Shown one piece after another: positions 42,021-54,349 of a DNA stretch of 64,000 nt. The notes below the pieces were generated by a model that did not search any database, was not told where the DNA came from, and saw only the letters and a list, made by a program, of their open reading frames with translations. Origin of the DNA: Armatimonadota bacterium (GTDB lineage: Bacteria; Sysuimicrobiota; Sysuimicrobiia; Sysuimicrobiales; Sysuimicrobiaceae). The translations under genes were made by a program, and so were the position numbers. Each line of letters begins with the position of its first letter. Within the stretch, counting starts at the first letter, position 1. The stretch lies in assembly GCA_025059775.1 (NCBI GenBank), contig JANXCW010000008.1, positions 1 through 64,000 of the forward strand, read 5' to 3'.

Positions 42021-43262
42021 GTGCCGCACCTGATCGCCTTCCGCGCCACCGGCCTCGCCCAAGGCGGCACGCTCTCCTTGTGGCTCGATGCGCCGTACAA
42101 GCCCCGACCGCCCCTCCGGGGTGACCTCCGGGTTCAGGTGGCGGTGGTGGGAGGAGGGATTACGGGGATTTCCGTGGCGTACTGGCTGAGTCGGGAGGGG
42201 GTGGACTGCTGCGTGCTGGAGCGGGACGTGGTGGCGGGTGGCGCTACCGGCCGCAACGGAGGGTTCGTGCAGGAGGGCACCACTCCGGGATACGCGGACC
42301 TCATCGCCCGGTTCGGCCGGGCGGAGGCTCGGGCGCTCTGGGCCTTCACCGTGGAGAACCGAGAGCGCATGGTGCAGGTGTGTGCGGAGGAGGGGATCGA
42401 GGCGGAGGTGGATCCCTGCGGGAGCGTGGCCCTAGCTTCTGATTCCCACGAGCTGGAGGAGTTTGCACGCGAGGCGGCCCTGCTTTCTCTAGACGGATTT
42501 CCGGTGCAGCTCCTCGACGCGGAGGAGGTGGCGGGGCGCCTCGGACGCCCCGGATTCACAGGCGGGATGTTCAACCCCCGGGATATCGGCATCCACCCCG
42601 TCCGGTTTACCCGGGGGCTTGCGGGGGCGGCGGAGCGCCGCGGGGCCCGGATCTTCGAGGGTACCCCCGTGGTGGGGATCGAGCGGGAAGGGGCGGGCTG
42701 GCGGGCAGTGACCCATGCCGGAACGGTTCGGGCGGAGCGGCTGGTGCTCGCCCTGGACGCCTATACGGAGAACCTGGAGGCCCCCTGGGTCCGGTGGATC
42801 CGGGCGGTACGCGGCCAGGTGCTCGCCACGGCCCCCTTTCCCCGGCGGTTTGCCCACCTGTTCTACGCGAACGGTGGCCTCGAATACTGGCGGCAGATCC
42901 CCTCCGGCCGCGTGGTGCTGGGCGGGCTGCGGCGCCTGCACGCCCAGGAGGAGGTGGGGACGGAGGACCGGCTGCATCCCCGCATCCAGGAGGCCCTGGA
43001 GGCCTACCTGCGGGATCTCGGGGTGCCGCCCGAGGTCGCCGTCACACATCGGTGGAGCGGGGCTCTCGGCATCAGCAGGGATCACCTGCCCCTGCTCGGG
43101 CCTGTTCCGGACGAACCCGGTCTCCTGCTGGCAGCCGGCTACACGGGGCAGGGGCTCGCCTTCGCCTTCCTCGCGGGCCGCATGATCACGGAGCTCATCG
43201 TGTCAGGTTCCACCGATTCCCCGCACGTCCTCCTCCCGGCCCGCCTAGCACGCAGGGGCTGA
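42021..43262 (+). CDS. FAD-dependent oxidoreductase of the DAO family (PuuB/OrdL-like)
   Basis: Encodes 413 residues from a GTG at 42021. The Rossmann motif VAVVGGGITGISVAYWLSREGVDCCVLERD, the second flavin segment GGATGRNGGFVQEG and C-terminal WSGALGISRDHLPLLGPV with AAGYTGQGLAFAFLAGRM are typical of amine/amino-acid oxidases such as gamma-glutamylputrescine oxidase. The substrate is probably an amino acid or amine. No cognate ligase or transporter is adjacent. It is divergent from the methyltransferase. Confidence 0.9.
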   Translation: MPHLIAFRATGLAQGGTLSLWLDAPYKPRPPLRGDLRVQVAVVGGGITGISVAYWLSREGVDCCVLERDVVAGGATGRNGGFVQEGTTPGYADLIARFGRAEARALWAFTVENRERMVQVCAEEGIEAEVDPCGSVALASDSHELEEFAREAALLSLDGFPVQLLDAEEVAGRLGRPGFTGGMFNPRDIGIHPVRFTRGLAGAAERRGARIFEGTPVVGIEREGAGWRAVTHAGTVRAERLVLALDAYTENLEAPWVRWIRAVRGQVLATAPFPRRFAHLFYANGGLEYWRQIPSGRVVLGGLRRLHAQEEVGTEDRLHPRIQEALEAYLRDLGVPPEVAVTHRWSGALGISRDHLPLLGPVPDEPGLLLAAGYTGQGLAFAFLAGRMITELIVSGSTDSPHVLLPARLARRG

Positions 43263-43265
43263 AGC

Positions 43266-43523
43266 CTATCCGCCGAACCGCAGCCAGGCCGGGCCGAAGA
43301 GCAGCGTCACGATGCCCAGCAGGGCCCACAGACTGCTCTTGAGTCCCTCGATCCGCTCGCCCTCCCGGAATTCCCGGGCCGCCCCGACCAGGGGGAGTAT
43401 GGTCAGGAGGAGTGCGAACCACGGACCCACCACATGGAACGGCTCAGGAAGCGTCCCGGCGATCCGGCGATACCCCTCCGCGATGGCGGCGAGGATCCAT
43501 AGAAAGGCTAGCCCCAACCGCAT
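43266..43523 (-). CDS. Small membrane protein, unknown
   Basis: Encodes 85 residues with three hydrophobic stretches: LGLAFLWILAAIAEGY, WFALLLTILPLVGAA and SSLWALLGIVTLLFGPAW. The central charged loop REFREGERIEGLK lies between spans two and three. No family recognised. It ends 4 bases from the convergent oxidoreductase and stands 69 bases after the DinB gene, which it may share a transcript with. Confidence 0.6.
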   Translation of the reverse strand: MRLGLAFLWILAAIAEGYRRIAGTLPEPFHVVGPWFALLLTILPLVGAAREFREGERIEGLKSSLWALLGIVTLLFGPAWLRFGG

Positions 43524-43592
43524 CCGTGCACCTCGTCCCCGGAGTGACGCCCCTTCCCCCCGGTGACCTTCGGACGGACGTGGGACCAGGCC

Positions 43593-44048
43593 TCAGGAGG
43601 CCAGGAGCCTGGCGTAGATGCGCAGCTGTCCCAGATGGTAGCTGTAGTGGGAAATCGTGTGGAGGATGGCGTACCGCTTCGTGGCCATACCTGTCTCGCT
43701 TCCCCTCTGGACCTCCACGGTCTCCTCCAGGGCCGCGTCCGGAAGGCCCTGAAGGATCCGGCAGGTGCGCTCCGCCACCCGTCGGATCTCCTCCAGCACC
43801 TCTGCCTTGCGCACCGGAACGTCCAGGGCGAACTCCGCCTCCCGATCCCGCTGGAAGGCCTCCCCGCCGACGATCCGGTGGATCCAGTACCGCTCCGACC
43901 CCGCAAGATGCCGCAGGAGGATCCCTGGGGTGTTCAGTAGGCCCGGCGGCCTCCGGTTCAGCTGGTCCTCGCTCAGGGGGGCCGCGGTCCGGAGCACTGC
44001 TTCCCGGACCTCCTCGAGGTATGCCCCAAGCCTCTGCGCCTCTCCCAT
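43593..44048 (-). CDS. DinB-family protein
   Basis: Encodes 151 residues from the ATG at 44048. A four-helix bundle with the three DinB metal-binding histidines in HLAGSERYWIHR and HTISHYSYHLGQLRIYARL, plus the typical PGLLNTPGILLRHLAGSE start. DinB/YfiT proteins include thiol-dependent transferases and stress-linked proteins. The reaction here is not determinable. It lies before a strong bidirectional terminator. Confidence 0.88.
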   Translation of the reverse strand: MGEAQRLGAYLEEVREAVLRTAAPLSEDQLNRRPPGLLNTPGILLRHLAGSERYWIHRIVGGEAFQRDREAEFALDVPVRKAEVLEEIRRVAERTCRILQGLPDAALEETVEVQRGSETGMATKRYAILHTISHYSYHLGQLRIYARLLAS

Positions 44049-44116
44049 GGCCTCCTCCGTACACTTTCCTCCCCAGTTTACCGGATGGAGGGGGCAGAAG
44101 AAGACCCTCCACGACA

Positions 44117-44145
44117 AAGACGCCCGGGGGATCCCCGGGCGTCTT
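44117..44145. terminator. Bidirectional terminator between HU and dinB-like gene
   Basis: Perfect inverted repeat AAGACGCCCGGGG / CCCCGGGCGTCTT with a loop of 2-3 bases. It lies 20 bases after the HU stop on the minus strand and gives a 13-pair GC-rich stem ending in T residues. Confidence 0.8.
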
Positions 44146-44165
44146 CGGCTTGCGCGGCCCCGCGA

Positions 44166-44453
44166 TCAGCGGCGGCGGGCTCCGGCCACCGCGGTCCGCA
44201 GCTCCTTGCCGGCGGTGAAGGCGGGCACCTTCCGGGCTGGGATCCGGATCTTCTCCCCGGTCTGCGGGTTGCGGCCCTCCCGGGCCCGCCGCTCCCGAAC
44301 CTGGAAGGTGCCGAAGCCCACCAGGGTGACCTTCTCCCCACGTCTCAGGGCCGTCTTGATGGCATCCAGCGCGGCATCCAGAGCTGCGTTCGCGTCCTTC
44401 TTGCTGAGGCCGGCTACCTGCGCGATGCGCTCCACAAGCTGCTCCTTGTTCAT
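44166..44453 (-). CDS. hup: HU-family nucleoid protein
   Basis: Encodes 95 residues: MNKEQLVERIAQVAGLSKKDANAALDAALDAI, then the DNA-binding arm VTLVGFGTFQVRERRAREGRNPQTGEKIRIPARKVPAFTAGKEL. HU bends DNA and supports replication initiation among other roles. It stands alone with its own terminator, 115 bases downstream of gyrA in the same direction. Confidence 0.97.
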   Translation of the reverse strand: MNKEQLVERIAQVAGLSKKDANAALDAALDAIKTALRRGEKVTLVGFGTFQVRERRAREGRNPQTGEKIRIPARKVPAFTAGKELRTAVAGARRR

Positions 44454-44540
44454 CTCCTCCCTCCTCCCGCTGCGGTGTGCTTTCCGGCCGGCAAATTTCT
44501 ACAACCCGCGTCCCGACTCCTTTCTAGCCTCCACGGGGAT

Positions 44541-44576
44541 TTTTAAAAATCATCCCTGTTTTAAAAATCATCCCTG
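44541..44576. repeat. Tandem 18-base duplication at the gyrA 3' end
   Basis: TTTTAAAAATCATCCCTG occurs twice in direct succession (44541-44558 and 44559-44576). The second copy contains the gyrA stop codon (TCA at 44568-44570). The AT-rich sequence is very unlike its surroundings. Confidence 0.85.
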
Positions 44577-46997
44577 CGGCGGCTCCACCACCGCCACCGC
44601 GCTCACCCGGTCGCCCGGATCCAGCCGCATCACCCGCACCCCCTGGGCGCCCCGGCCCACCATGCGGATTTCCCGCACCCACGTCCGGAGGATCTGCCCC
44701 TGCTCGGACGCCAGGAGCACCTCGTCGTCTGGACCTACCCCCCGAATGGCCACCACCCGGCCGTTCTTAGGCCCCACCCGCACGTTCCGGACGCCAGCCC
44801 CGCCCCGGGCCTGCAGGCGGTACTCCTCCACCCGGGTTCGGGTGGCATAGCCCTGGTCCGTCACCGTAAGCACCTCGGGCTTCTCGCCCACCACCGCGGC
44901 CCCCACCACCTCGTCGCCCTGCCGTAGCCGGATGCCCAGGACTCCCGCCGCGGCCCGGCCCATCTCCCGCACCCCTGCTTCCCGAAACCGGATGCACTGC
45001 CCTTCCCGGCTTCCCAGGATGACCTCCCGCCTGCCATCCGTGCGTCGCACGGCCACCAGCTCATCCCCCGGCTTGAGGGTGATGGCCACGAGGCCCGTCC
45101 GGCGGGTCCCCAGGAACTCCATCAGGCCCGTCTTCTTCACCAACCCTTGCTTGGTCACCATGAGGAGGTATCCCCCGTCCTCGAAGGACCGCACGGGGAT
45201 CACCGCGGTGACCCGCTCCGCGGGTCCCAGGCTCACCAAGTTCATGAGCCCTGTACCGCGGGCGGTGCGTCCTGACTCCGGCACATCAAAGGCCCGCAGC
45301 CGGTAGGCCTTACCCCGGTTGGTGAAGAACAGCAAGTAGGTGTGGTTGGTGGTGACCAGCAGGTGCTCCACGAAGTCCTCTTCCCGGGCCGCGGCACCCA
45401 CCACCCCCCGGCCACCTCGGCGCTGGGCCCGATAGGTCTCCAGCGGCACCCGCTTGATGAACCCGTCCCGGGTGAGGGTAATCACCACCTCCGTATCGGG
45501 GATGAGGTCCTCCTCCTCGAGGGTCACCTCCTCCGCGGTGGTGATCTTCGTGCGCCGGGGATCCCCGTACTTCTGTTTGATCTCCAGGATCTCCTCCCGG
45601 AGGATGGCGTCCACCTTCCGGGGATCCCGCAGCACGTCCTGGTAGTAGGAAATGGCCTTGAGAAGCTCCCGGTACTCCTCCTCCACCTTGCTGCGTTCCA
45701 GGCCCGTGAGACGCTGCAGCCGCATCTCCAGGATGGCCTCCGCCTGCCGCTCGCTGAGCCCGAAGGTCTTCATGAGCCCTTCCCGGGCCGTGGGGACGTC
45801 CCGGCTCGCCCGGATGAGGGCGATCACCCGGTCCAGGTGGTCCAGGGCCACCTTCAACCCCTCCAGGATGTGGGCGCGCTCCTCCGCCCGGGCCAGCTCA
45901 AACCGCACCCGGCGGGTGGTGACGTTGCGCCGGTGCTCCAGGTAGTGCCACAGCAAGTCCCGCAGGGTAAGCTGGCGGGGCACTCCGCCCACCAGGACCA
46001 GGAGAATGGCCCCGAAGTTCGTCTGCATCTGGGTGTGCTTGTAGAGTTGATTTAAGACCACCTGCGGGTTTGCCTCCCGCCGCAGCTCGATCACCACCCG
46101 GATGCCTTCCCGGTCCGACTCGTCCCGGAGATCGCCGATGCCCTGGATCCTCTTCTCCCGCACCAGCTCCGCGATGCGGCTGATGAGGGCGGCCTTGTTC
46201 ACCATGTAGGGGAGCTCCGTGACCACGATGGCAGCCCTCCCGCCCCGCAGCTCCTCGATGTGGGCCTTGGCCCGCATCACGATGGTGCCCCGGCCCTTGG
46301 TGTACGCCTCCCGGATCCCCTCCCGACCCAGGATGAGGCCGCCCGTGGGGAAGTCCGGCCCCCGCACGATCTTCATGAGCTCCTCGGTGGAAAGCGCGGG
46401 ATCCTCCAGGAGGGCTACGAGGGCATCGCAGATCTCCCGGAGGTTGTGGGGGGGAATGTTGGTGGCCATGCCCACCGCGATCCCGCTCGCGCCGTTCGCG
46501 AGGAGGTTGGGAAAGCGGGCGGGCAGGACCGTGGGCTCCTGACGGCTCTGGTCGAAGTTGGGGACGAAGTCCACGGTGTCCTTGTCGAGGTCCGCCAGCA
46601 TTTCCATGGCCACGGCCGTGAGCCGGGCTTCCGTGTAGCGCATCTGGGCCGGCGGGTCGTCGTCGATGCTCCCGAAGTTGCCCTGGCCGTCCACCAGCGG
46701 GTAGCGCATCACCCACTCCTGAGCCATGCGCACCAGGGTGGGGTAGATGACGCCCTCCCCGTGCGGGTGGTAGTTGCCGGAGGTGTCCCCGCAGATCTTC
46801 GCGCACTTCCGGTAGGGACGGTTCGGGGCCAGCCCCAGGTCGTGCATGGCCACAAGAATCCGACGCTGCACGGGCTTGAGGCCGTCCCGCACATCGGGAA
46901 GCGCCCGGGACACGATGACGGACATGGCGTAGTCCAGGTACGCCTCCTGCATCTCGCGCTCCACGGGTTTGGGCAGGACCCGCTCGTCCACCGCCAT
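44568..46997 (-). CDS. gyrA: DNA gyrase subunit A
   Basis: Encodes 809 residues. Starts [41 protein letters not shown]; the catalytic Tyr is in [20 protein letters not shown]. The C-terminal beta-pinwheel contains the GyrA box QRRGGRG and repeats such as [10 protein letters not shown]. With GyrB it introduces negative supercoils using ATP. It follows gyrB by 14 bases, the standard order near the origin. Length is typical. Confidence 0.98.
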   Translation of the reverse strand: MAVDERVLPKPVEREMQEAYLDYAMSVIVSRALPDVRDGLKPVQRRILVAMHDLGLAPNRPYRKCAKICGDTSGNYHPHGEGVIYPTLVRMAQEWVMRYPLVDGQGNFGSIDDDPPAQMRYTEARLTAVAMEMLADLDKDTVDFVPNFDQSRQEPTVLPARFPNLLANGASGIAVGMATNIPPHNLREICDALVALLEDPALSTEELMKIVRGPDFPTGGLILGREGIREAYTKGRGTIVMRAKAHIEELRGGRAAIVVTELPYMVNKAALISRIAELVREKRIQGIGDLRDESDREGIRVVIELRREANPQVVLNQLYKHTQMQTNFGAILLVLVGGVPRQLTLRDLLWHYLEHRRNVTTRRVRFELARAEERAHILEGLKVALDHLDRVIALIRASRDVPTAREGLMKTFGLSERQAEAILEMRLQRLTGLERSKVEEEYRELLKAISYYQDVLRDPRKVDAILREEILEIKQKYGDPRRTKITTAEEVTLEEEDLIPDTEVVITLTRDGFIKRVPLETYRAQRRGGRGVVGAAAREEDFVEHLLVTTNHTYLLFFTNRGKAYRLRAFDVPESGRTARGTGLMNLVSLGPAERVTAVIPVRSFEDGGYLLMVTKQGLVKKTGLMEFLGTRRTGLVAITLKPGDELVAVRRTDGRREVILGSREGQCIRFREAGVREMGRAAAGVLGIRLRQGDEVVGAAVVGEKPEVLTVTDQGYATRTRVEEYRLQARGGAGVRNVRVGPKNGRVVAIRGVGPDDEVLLASEQGQILRTWVREIRMVGRGAQGVRVMRLDPGDRVSAVAVVEPPQG

Positions 46998-47011
46998 GGC
47001 GTTCCCTCACC

Positions 47012-48955
<1,944 letters not shown>

Positions 48956-49044
48956 TTAACAGATGAAAGGATACTGGAAAGGCGGAAGGCCGTCAACGGC
49001 CCAAAGCCTTTTGGGAAGCGGGTTTCCGGCTAAGAGTCCCGCCT

Positions 49045-49287
49045 TCACCAGCCCGTCTGGGCCCTCCGGGCCAAGGTCTTCGGGGAGACGGAACTGGCGT
49101 ACACCCCTCTTACGGTCACCACCAGGGCCCGGGCGCGGCTGAGGTCGGTCCCGAAGAGCCGGCCTGCCTCCGCGGTCCGCCGTAGGAAGGCCTGGTTGGC
49201 TTCCGAGGCCTGGATGCACCGAAGATCCAGAATGCCCACGATCTCCCGGAAGGGCACCACGAGGTCACCACCCAGGTGCAGGTACAT
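49045..49287 (-). CDS. remB: RemB-like (DUF370) regulatory protein
   Basis: Encodes 80 residues. MYLHLGGDLVVPFREIVGILDLRCI and the C-terminal ALVVTVRGVYASSVSPKTLARR are the DUF370/YaaB signature. In Bacillus RemA/RemB promote biofilm-matrix gene expression; yaaB stands between recF and gyrB there, as here. The location supports orthology. About 140 bases separate it from gyrB; no gene is seen in that gap, which probably holds the gyrB promoter. Confidence 0.88.
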   Translation of the reverse strand: MYLHLGGDLVVPFREIVGILDLRCIQASEANQAFLRRTAEAGRLFGTDLSRARALVVTVRGVYASSVSPKTLARRAQTGW

Positions 49288-49326
49288 GAGGAATTTCCCC
49301 TCCTGATCCAGGAACCACGCGGCTGC

Positions 49327-49620
49327 TCAGTTCCGGGTTCCCTGGACCACCCGGATGGTTCGGACGAGGGCCCGGCCCAGCCGCCGGTTCAGCTCCGCCT
49401 GGAAGGCGGCCCGCCGGAGGCTCGCCTCCTGCGCCGCGGCCGCGTTCCGGGCCGAGAGAATGAGGGTTCCGGCCCGGAAGGCCTCCGCCCGGACATCCCG
49501 CTCTGTTCCATACAGAGCCTGCCATGCGGCTAGGACCTCCGCCTCCTCCAGCGCACCCATCACCCCCAGCCGCGCCGCGCAGGTACGCAGGAGCTCCCCC
49601 AGACGCACCGGGCCCTTCAT
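49327..49620 (-). CDS. DUF721 (DciA-like) protein
   Basis: Encodes 97 residues from the ATG at 49620, overlapping the recF stop as ATGA. VRLGELLRTCAARLGVMGALEEAEVLAAWQALYG and FRAGTLILSARNAAAAQEASLRRAAFQAELNRRLG follow the DUF721 pattern of a KH-like fold. DciA proteins load the replicative helicase in bacteria lacking DnaC/DnaI. Its place in the origin operon agrees, but short DUF721 proteins also occur without proven loader function. Confidence 0.85.
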   Translation of the reverse strand: MKGPVRLGELLRTCAARLGVMGALEEAEVLAAWQALYGTERDVRAEAFRAGTLILSARNAAAAQEASLRRAAFQAELNRRLGRALVRTIRVVQGTRN

Positions 49621-50672
49621 CGCGCCCCCAGCTCCAGCACGTGCACCTCCCGGGCAGGCAGGTGGGAGCGGTCTGTGGCGGTGAAGATGGCCTGCGGACC
49701 CTCGGACAGCAGCCGCAGGAGCTCCTGGGTCCGCCGCGCGTCCAGCTCCGCCCCGGCATCGTCCAGGAGCATCACCGGGTCCTCTCCCGTCTCCTGCCGC
49801 ACCACCTCCCGCTCCGCAAGCCGCAGGCTCAGGACCGCGGCCCGCTGCTGTCCCCTGGATCCGTATGCCCGCAGGGGAACCCCATCGAGGGTGATCTCCA
49901 GCTCGTCCCGGTGCGGCCCCGAGAGGGTCATGCCCCTGCGGTACTCCTCCCGGCGCTGACGGAACAGCATCGCCCGGGCTCTCTCCGGAAGGTCTTCCCC
50001 CAGTTCCCACGAAGGCCGATACACCACCCGGAGCACCCCCCCCGCCATAGGCCCTCCCACCTCGTGGACAATGGGCTCCAGACGGCTCACCAGCTCCGCC
50101 CGTCGCTCCGTGATGGCACACCCTACTTCCACCAGCTGCTCGTCCCACACCTCCAGCAGGTGCGGAGGGGCCTGGGCCCGCAGGAGGCGGTTGCGCTGTT
50201 GCACCACCCGGGTGTACCGCAAGAGGTTGTGGTAGTAGGAGGGGCTCAGCTGGCAGAGAAGCCCGTCCAGCAACCGTCTCCGGTACACGGAGGGCCCGTG
50301 TACCACCCCCGCGTCCTCTGGCCCAGCGAGAACCCGGACCGCGCGACCCAAAAGATCCCCCCGGTGCACCCGGTTTCCCTGCACCCGGATGGTCTTCAGC
50401 CCCGTCCGCTCCAGCCGTACTTCTACGGTGTGGATCCCATGCCGTCGCTCCAAGGTGGCCCGCACCAGGGCCCAGGGTGCGCCGAACCGGATAGCGTCCG
50501 CCTCCCGCACGGCCCTATGGCTGCGGCCCGTCACCACGAGGTCGATGGCTTCCAGCACGTTGGTCTTGCCCGCGCCGTTCGGGCCTACCAGGAGGTTGAG
50601 CCCGGGCGCGAACGCCAGTTCTGCGCGGGCGTAGTTCCGGAATTCAAGGAGAAAAAGCGTGCGCACCAGCAT
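49617..50672 (-). CDS. recF: DNA repair and gap-filling protein RecF
   Basis: Encodes 351 residues. Starts LVRTLFLLEFRNYARAELAFAPGLNLLVGPNGAGKTNVLEAI with Walker A; SMC-like signature LSLRLAEREVVRQ and Walker B PVMLLDDAGAELDARRTQELLRLL near the end. RecF with RecO and RecR loads RecA at single-strand gaps. It overlaps the S4-domain gene by 29 bases and the DUF721 gene by 4. Confidence 0.96.
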   Translation of the reverse strand: MLVRTLFLLEFRNYARAELAFAPGLNLLVGPNGAGKTNVLEAIDLVVTGRSHRAVREADAIRFGAPWALVRATLERRHGIHTVEVRLERTGLKTIRVQGNRVHRGDLLGRAVRVLAGPEDAGVVHGPSVYRRRLLDGLLCQLSPSYYHNLLRYTRVVQQRNRLLRAQAPPHLLEVWDEQLVEVGCAITERRAELVSRLEPIVHEVGGPMAGGVLRVVYRPSWELGEDLPERARAMLFRQRREEYRRGMTLSGPHRDELEITLDGVPLRAYGSRGQQRAAVLSLRLAEREVVRQETGEDPVMLLDDAGAELDARRTQELLRLLSEGPQAIFTATDRSHLPAREVHVLELGAR

Positions 50673-50886
50673 TCCCGCCCGCCCGCACCACCAGGACCCT
50701 TCCCCCTACCTCCACCACGTCCCCCGGACGGAGTACCCTTCCCCGCCGCCGTTCCACTTGACCGTTCACCCGGACCCACCCGGCCTGGATCCAGTACTTT
50801 GCCTCCCCCCCGCTGCGCACCACATGGGCCCACTTCAGGAAGGCTCCGAGGGCAATGGTGGGGGTTCGAATCGGCACCTCCTGCAT
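50644..50886 (-). CDS. yaaA: S4-domain RNA-binding protein (YaaA type)
   Basis: Encodes 80 residues. PTIALGAFLKWAHVVRSGGEAKYWIQAGWVRVNGQVERRRGRVLRPGDVVEV is the YaaA-like S4 domain. Bacillus YaaA acts in 50S subunit assembly and stands between dnaN and recF, as here. Starts one base after the dnaN stop. Its C-terminus (GGNAGAHAF) overlaps recF by 29 bases. Confidence 0.93.
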   Translation of the reverse strand: MQEVPIRTPTIALGAFLKWAHVVRSGGEAKYWIQAGWVRVNGQVERRRGRVLRPGDVVEVGGRVLVVRAGGNAGAHAFSP

Positions 50887-50887
50887 C

Positions 50888-51994
50888 CTACCCGTACACC
50901 CGAACCGGAGCCAGGACGTAGACGTAGTCCTCGCTTCCCGCGGGGCGTAAGGCCCCTGGGGAGAGGGGACCTGTAAGCTCCAGCACCATCTCTCCGGTCT
51001 CTATGACGGCCAGGGCATCGAGGAGGTAACGGGCGTTGAAGGCCACCTCCATGGGCTCGCCCTCCAGCGCCACCTCCAGCTCCTCGTAGGCGGAGCCCAC
51101 CTCCGGGGTGTTGGACTCCAGCCGCAGGACTCCCTCCCCGGCCCGGAACCGCACCACGCTCGCGGAATCCCGCGCGGTGATGGCTACCCGCCGCACCGCG
51201 GCCCGCAGCGCTTCCGTCCCCACCTGCACCCGCAGCTTCCACTCCCGGGGGATCACCTGCTCGTACTGAGGAAAGTTCCCCGCGATGAGCCGGGAGGTGA
51301 GCCGCACGTTCGGCAGGGTCACCACCACCTGTCCAGCACCCAGGGCGATCTCCACCTCCTCCTCCAAGCCCCCCAAGGCCCGATCCAGCTCCCGCATGGC
51401 CCGGGCGGGCACAATGGCGCTCATCTCCCCGGCTTCCGAGCTCAATCGGGCTCTCCGCAGGCTCAACCGGCCCCCATCCGTGGCCACCGCCCGGATCTCC
51501 CGTCCACTCGTCACCACGTACACCCCCGTGAGGAAGGGCCGGGTCTCGTCCGTGCTGGCCGCAAAGAGGGTGGACCGGATGAGGGTCCTGAGCAGTGGGG
51601 CCTGGATGGAGCAGATGGGCTTTGCCTCCTCCTGCGGACCCCGGGGGAAGTCCGAGGCCGGAAGGCCCAAGAGCTCGAACGCCCCTCGTCCGCACCGGAT
51701 GTACCCGGTGGTGGATCCCTCGGGCACCTCCAGCTCCACCGTCGAGGGGGGTAGAGCTCCCACGATCTCCCCCACCAAGCGCGCGGGCAACGCCACGCTG
51801 CCCGGTCGGTCCACGTGGGCGGGCAAGGCGGTGCGCATGGCGATCTCCAGATCCGTGGCCGAGATCTCCAGCTGCGCGTCCGTAGCCTCGAACAGCAGAT
51901 AGGAAAGGATGGGCAGGGTGGTGCGGGTGCTCACCGCCCTCTGGACGAGGTGCACGCCCTGCTCAAGAACTCCCTGCTCGCACGAAACCCTCAT
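50888..51994 (-). CDS. dnaN: DNA polymerase III beta sliding clamp
   Basis: Encodes 368 residues from the ATG at 51994. MRVSCEQGVLEQGVHLVQRAVSTRTTLPILSYLLFEA, then VPARAMRELDRALGG, LPNVRLTSRLIAGNFPQYEQVIP and the end LTGPLSPGALRPAGSEDYVYVLAPVRV. Three repeated clamp domains are evident. It forms the ring that tethers the polymerase. Follows dnaA after a 211-base gap with DnaA-box-like sites. Confidence 0.98.
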   Translation of the reverse strand: MRVSCEQGVLEQGVHLVQRAVSTRTTLPILSYLLFEATDAQLEISATDLEIAMRTALPAHVDRPGSVALPARLVGEIVGALPPSTVELEVPEGSTTGYIRCGRGAFELLGLPASDFPRGPQEEAKPICSIQAPLLRTLIRSTLFAASTDETRPFLTGVYVVTSGREIRAVATDGGRLSLRRARLSSEAGEMSAIVPARAMRELDRALGGLEEEVEIALGAGQVVVTLPNVRLTSRLIAGNFPQYEQVIPREWKLRVQVGTEALRAAVRRVAITARDSASVVRFRAGEGVLRLESNTPEVGSAYEELEVALEGEPMEVAFNARYLLDALAVIETGEMVLELTGPLSPGALRPAGSEDYVYVLAPVRVYG

Positions 51995-52026
51995 GGTTCT
52001 CGTTCCTCCGGGCTCAAGCTGGAAGT

Positions 52027-52205
52027 TCAAAAGATTTTGTCGTCATCGTCGTCGGCCCTGTGGAGAACGGGGAAAAGCGCCGAAACCATTGTACGACGCA
52101 GCCCCAGAAGGGGCACAGGATGTGGACTTCGGAAGGTACTGCCCGTGGACAGAGGGAGCGCACGGGGCGGCCGGAGAGGAGGCGTGTGGACAACCCAGGA
52201 GCGGC
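52027..52205. other. dnaA-dnaN intergenic region with DnaA-box-like sites
   Basis: Contains TGTGGACAA at 52185-52193 (TTGTCCACA on the other strand, one mismatch to TTATCCACA), and weaker TGTGGACTT at 52121-52129 and TGTGGAGAA at 52059-52067. A TTGTGCACA lies at 52213-52221 in the end of dnaA. It could be the second half of a bipartite origin or an autoregulatory site. A GTCGTCATCGTCGTC repeat stands near 52040. Confidence 0.5.
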
Positions 52206-53566
<1,361 letters not shown>

Positions 53567-53570
<4 letters not shown>

Positions 53571-54349
53571 GCTCCTCCTCCGGCTTTGAAGACCTTATCG
53601 AGGTACCGGACGCCCTCCTCCGTGAGGGTGCGCCGGCCGCCCGCGTGCGATTGGACGAGCCCCATCTCCTCGAGGGCCGCGAGTTCCCGGTACGCGGTGC
53701 TCAGGCTGATATCCAGCTCCCGGGCCACGGTGGTGGGTCCGGCGCTACCGAACTCCGCCACCAGCAACAGCACCCGCCCCTGCCGCTCCGTGAGCCGGGG
53801 CTCGGCCCGCTCCCCAGGCCGAGGAGCGGGCCGGGGGGGGTTCATCTGAAGGGTCACCACCGTCCCGCCGTTGAGGTTGTCCTCGATGGAGATCATTCCG
53901 CCCAGGAAGCTCAACTGCTCCCGGGCGATGGGGAGCCCGCTTCCCACCCCCCGGATGTACTTCCGCATGGTGGCCGTGGCCGTGGTAAACCCGGGCTGCA
54001 TGGCCTTCTCCTTGTCCCGAATGCCCGGGCCCTGGTCCGAGATCCGGATGGTGTTTCCGTCCTCGCTGATGGTGATCACCGCGTTCTTGAAGTGCGCGTG
54101 GATCAGGTTCTCCACGATCTCCCGGATCACCACGAAGGGGATGCGGCTGCCCCGCCGCTGCGCGTGCTCGTAGGTGGCCGCGGCCAGCTTCCCCACGAGT
54201 TCGTGGAAGTCGTCGCTGGAGAGGGAGATCACCCGGGGCTCCGCGAGGGGGGAGTCGTAGATGGCAAGGCGCACCTCCGGAGTCCCCTCGGGCTCTGCCC
54301 TCCCCTCCTGCTCCCGGATGATCTGGTCCAGCAACTCCCGCAGCGACAT
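53567..54349 (-). CDS. GHKL-type ATPase fused to a winged helix, coupled to dnaA
   Basis: Encodes 260 residues from the ATG at 54349. Residues 1-60 are a short helical start (SLRELLDQIIREQEGRAEP) and a beta segment. Residues 70-180 are a histidine-kinase-like ATPase domain with N box IREIVENLIHAHF, G1 DQGPGI, and G2 GVGSGLPIAREQLSFLGG, ending NGGTVVTLQM. The C-terminal 70 residues form a winged helix (LTERQGRVLLLVAEFGSAGPTTVARELDISLSTAYRELAALEEMGLVQ). No phospho-acceptor His domain is visible, so it is not a classic sensor kinase. Its stop overlaps the dnaA start. A role in controlling dnaA or the origin is inferred from this coupling only. Confidence 0.8.

Noticed and set aside
44568-44600. 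GyrA as possibly truncated by the 18-base duplication
   Set aside because: Length of 809 residues and a complete pinwheel domain show the protein is whole; only the tail and stop lie in the repeat.
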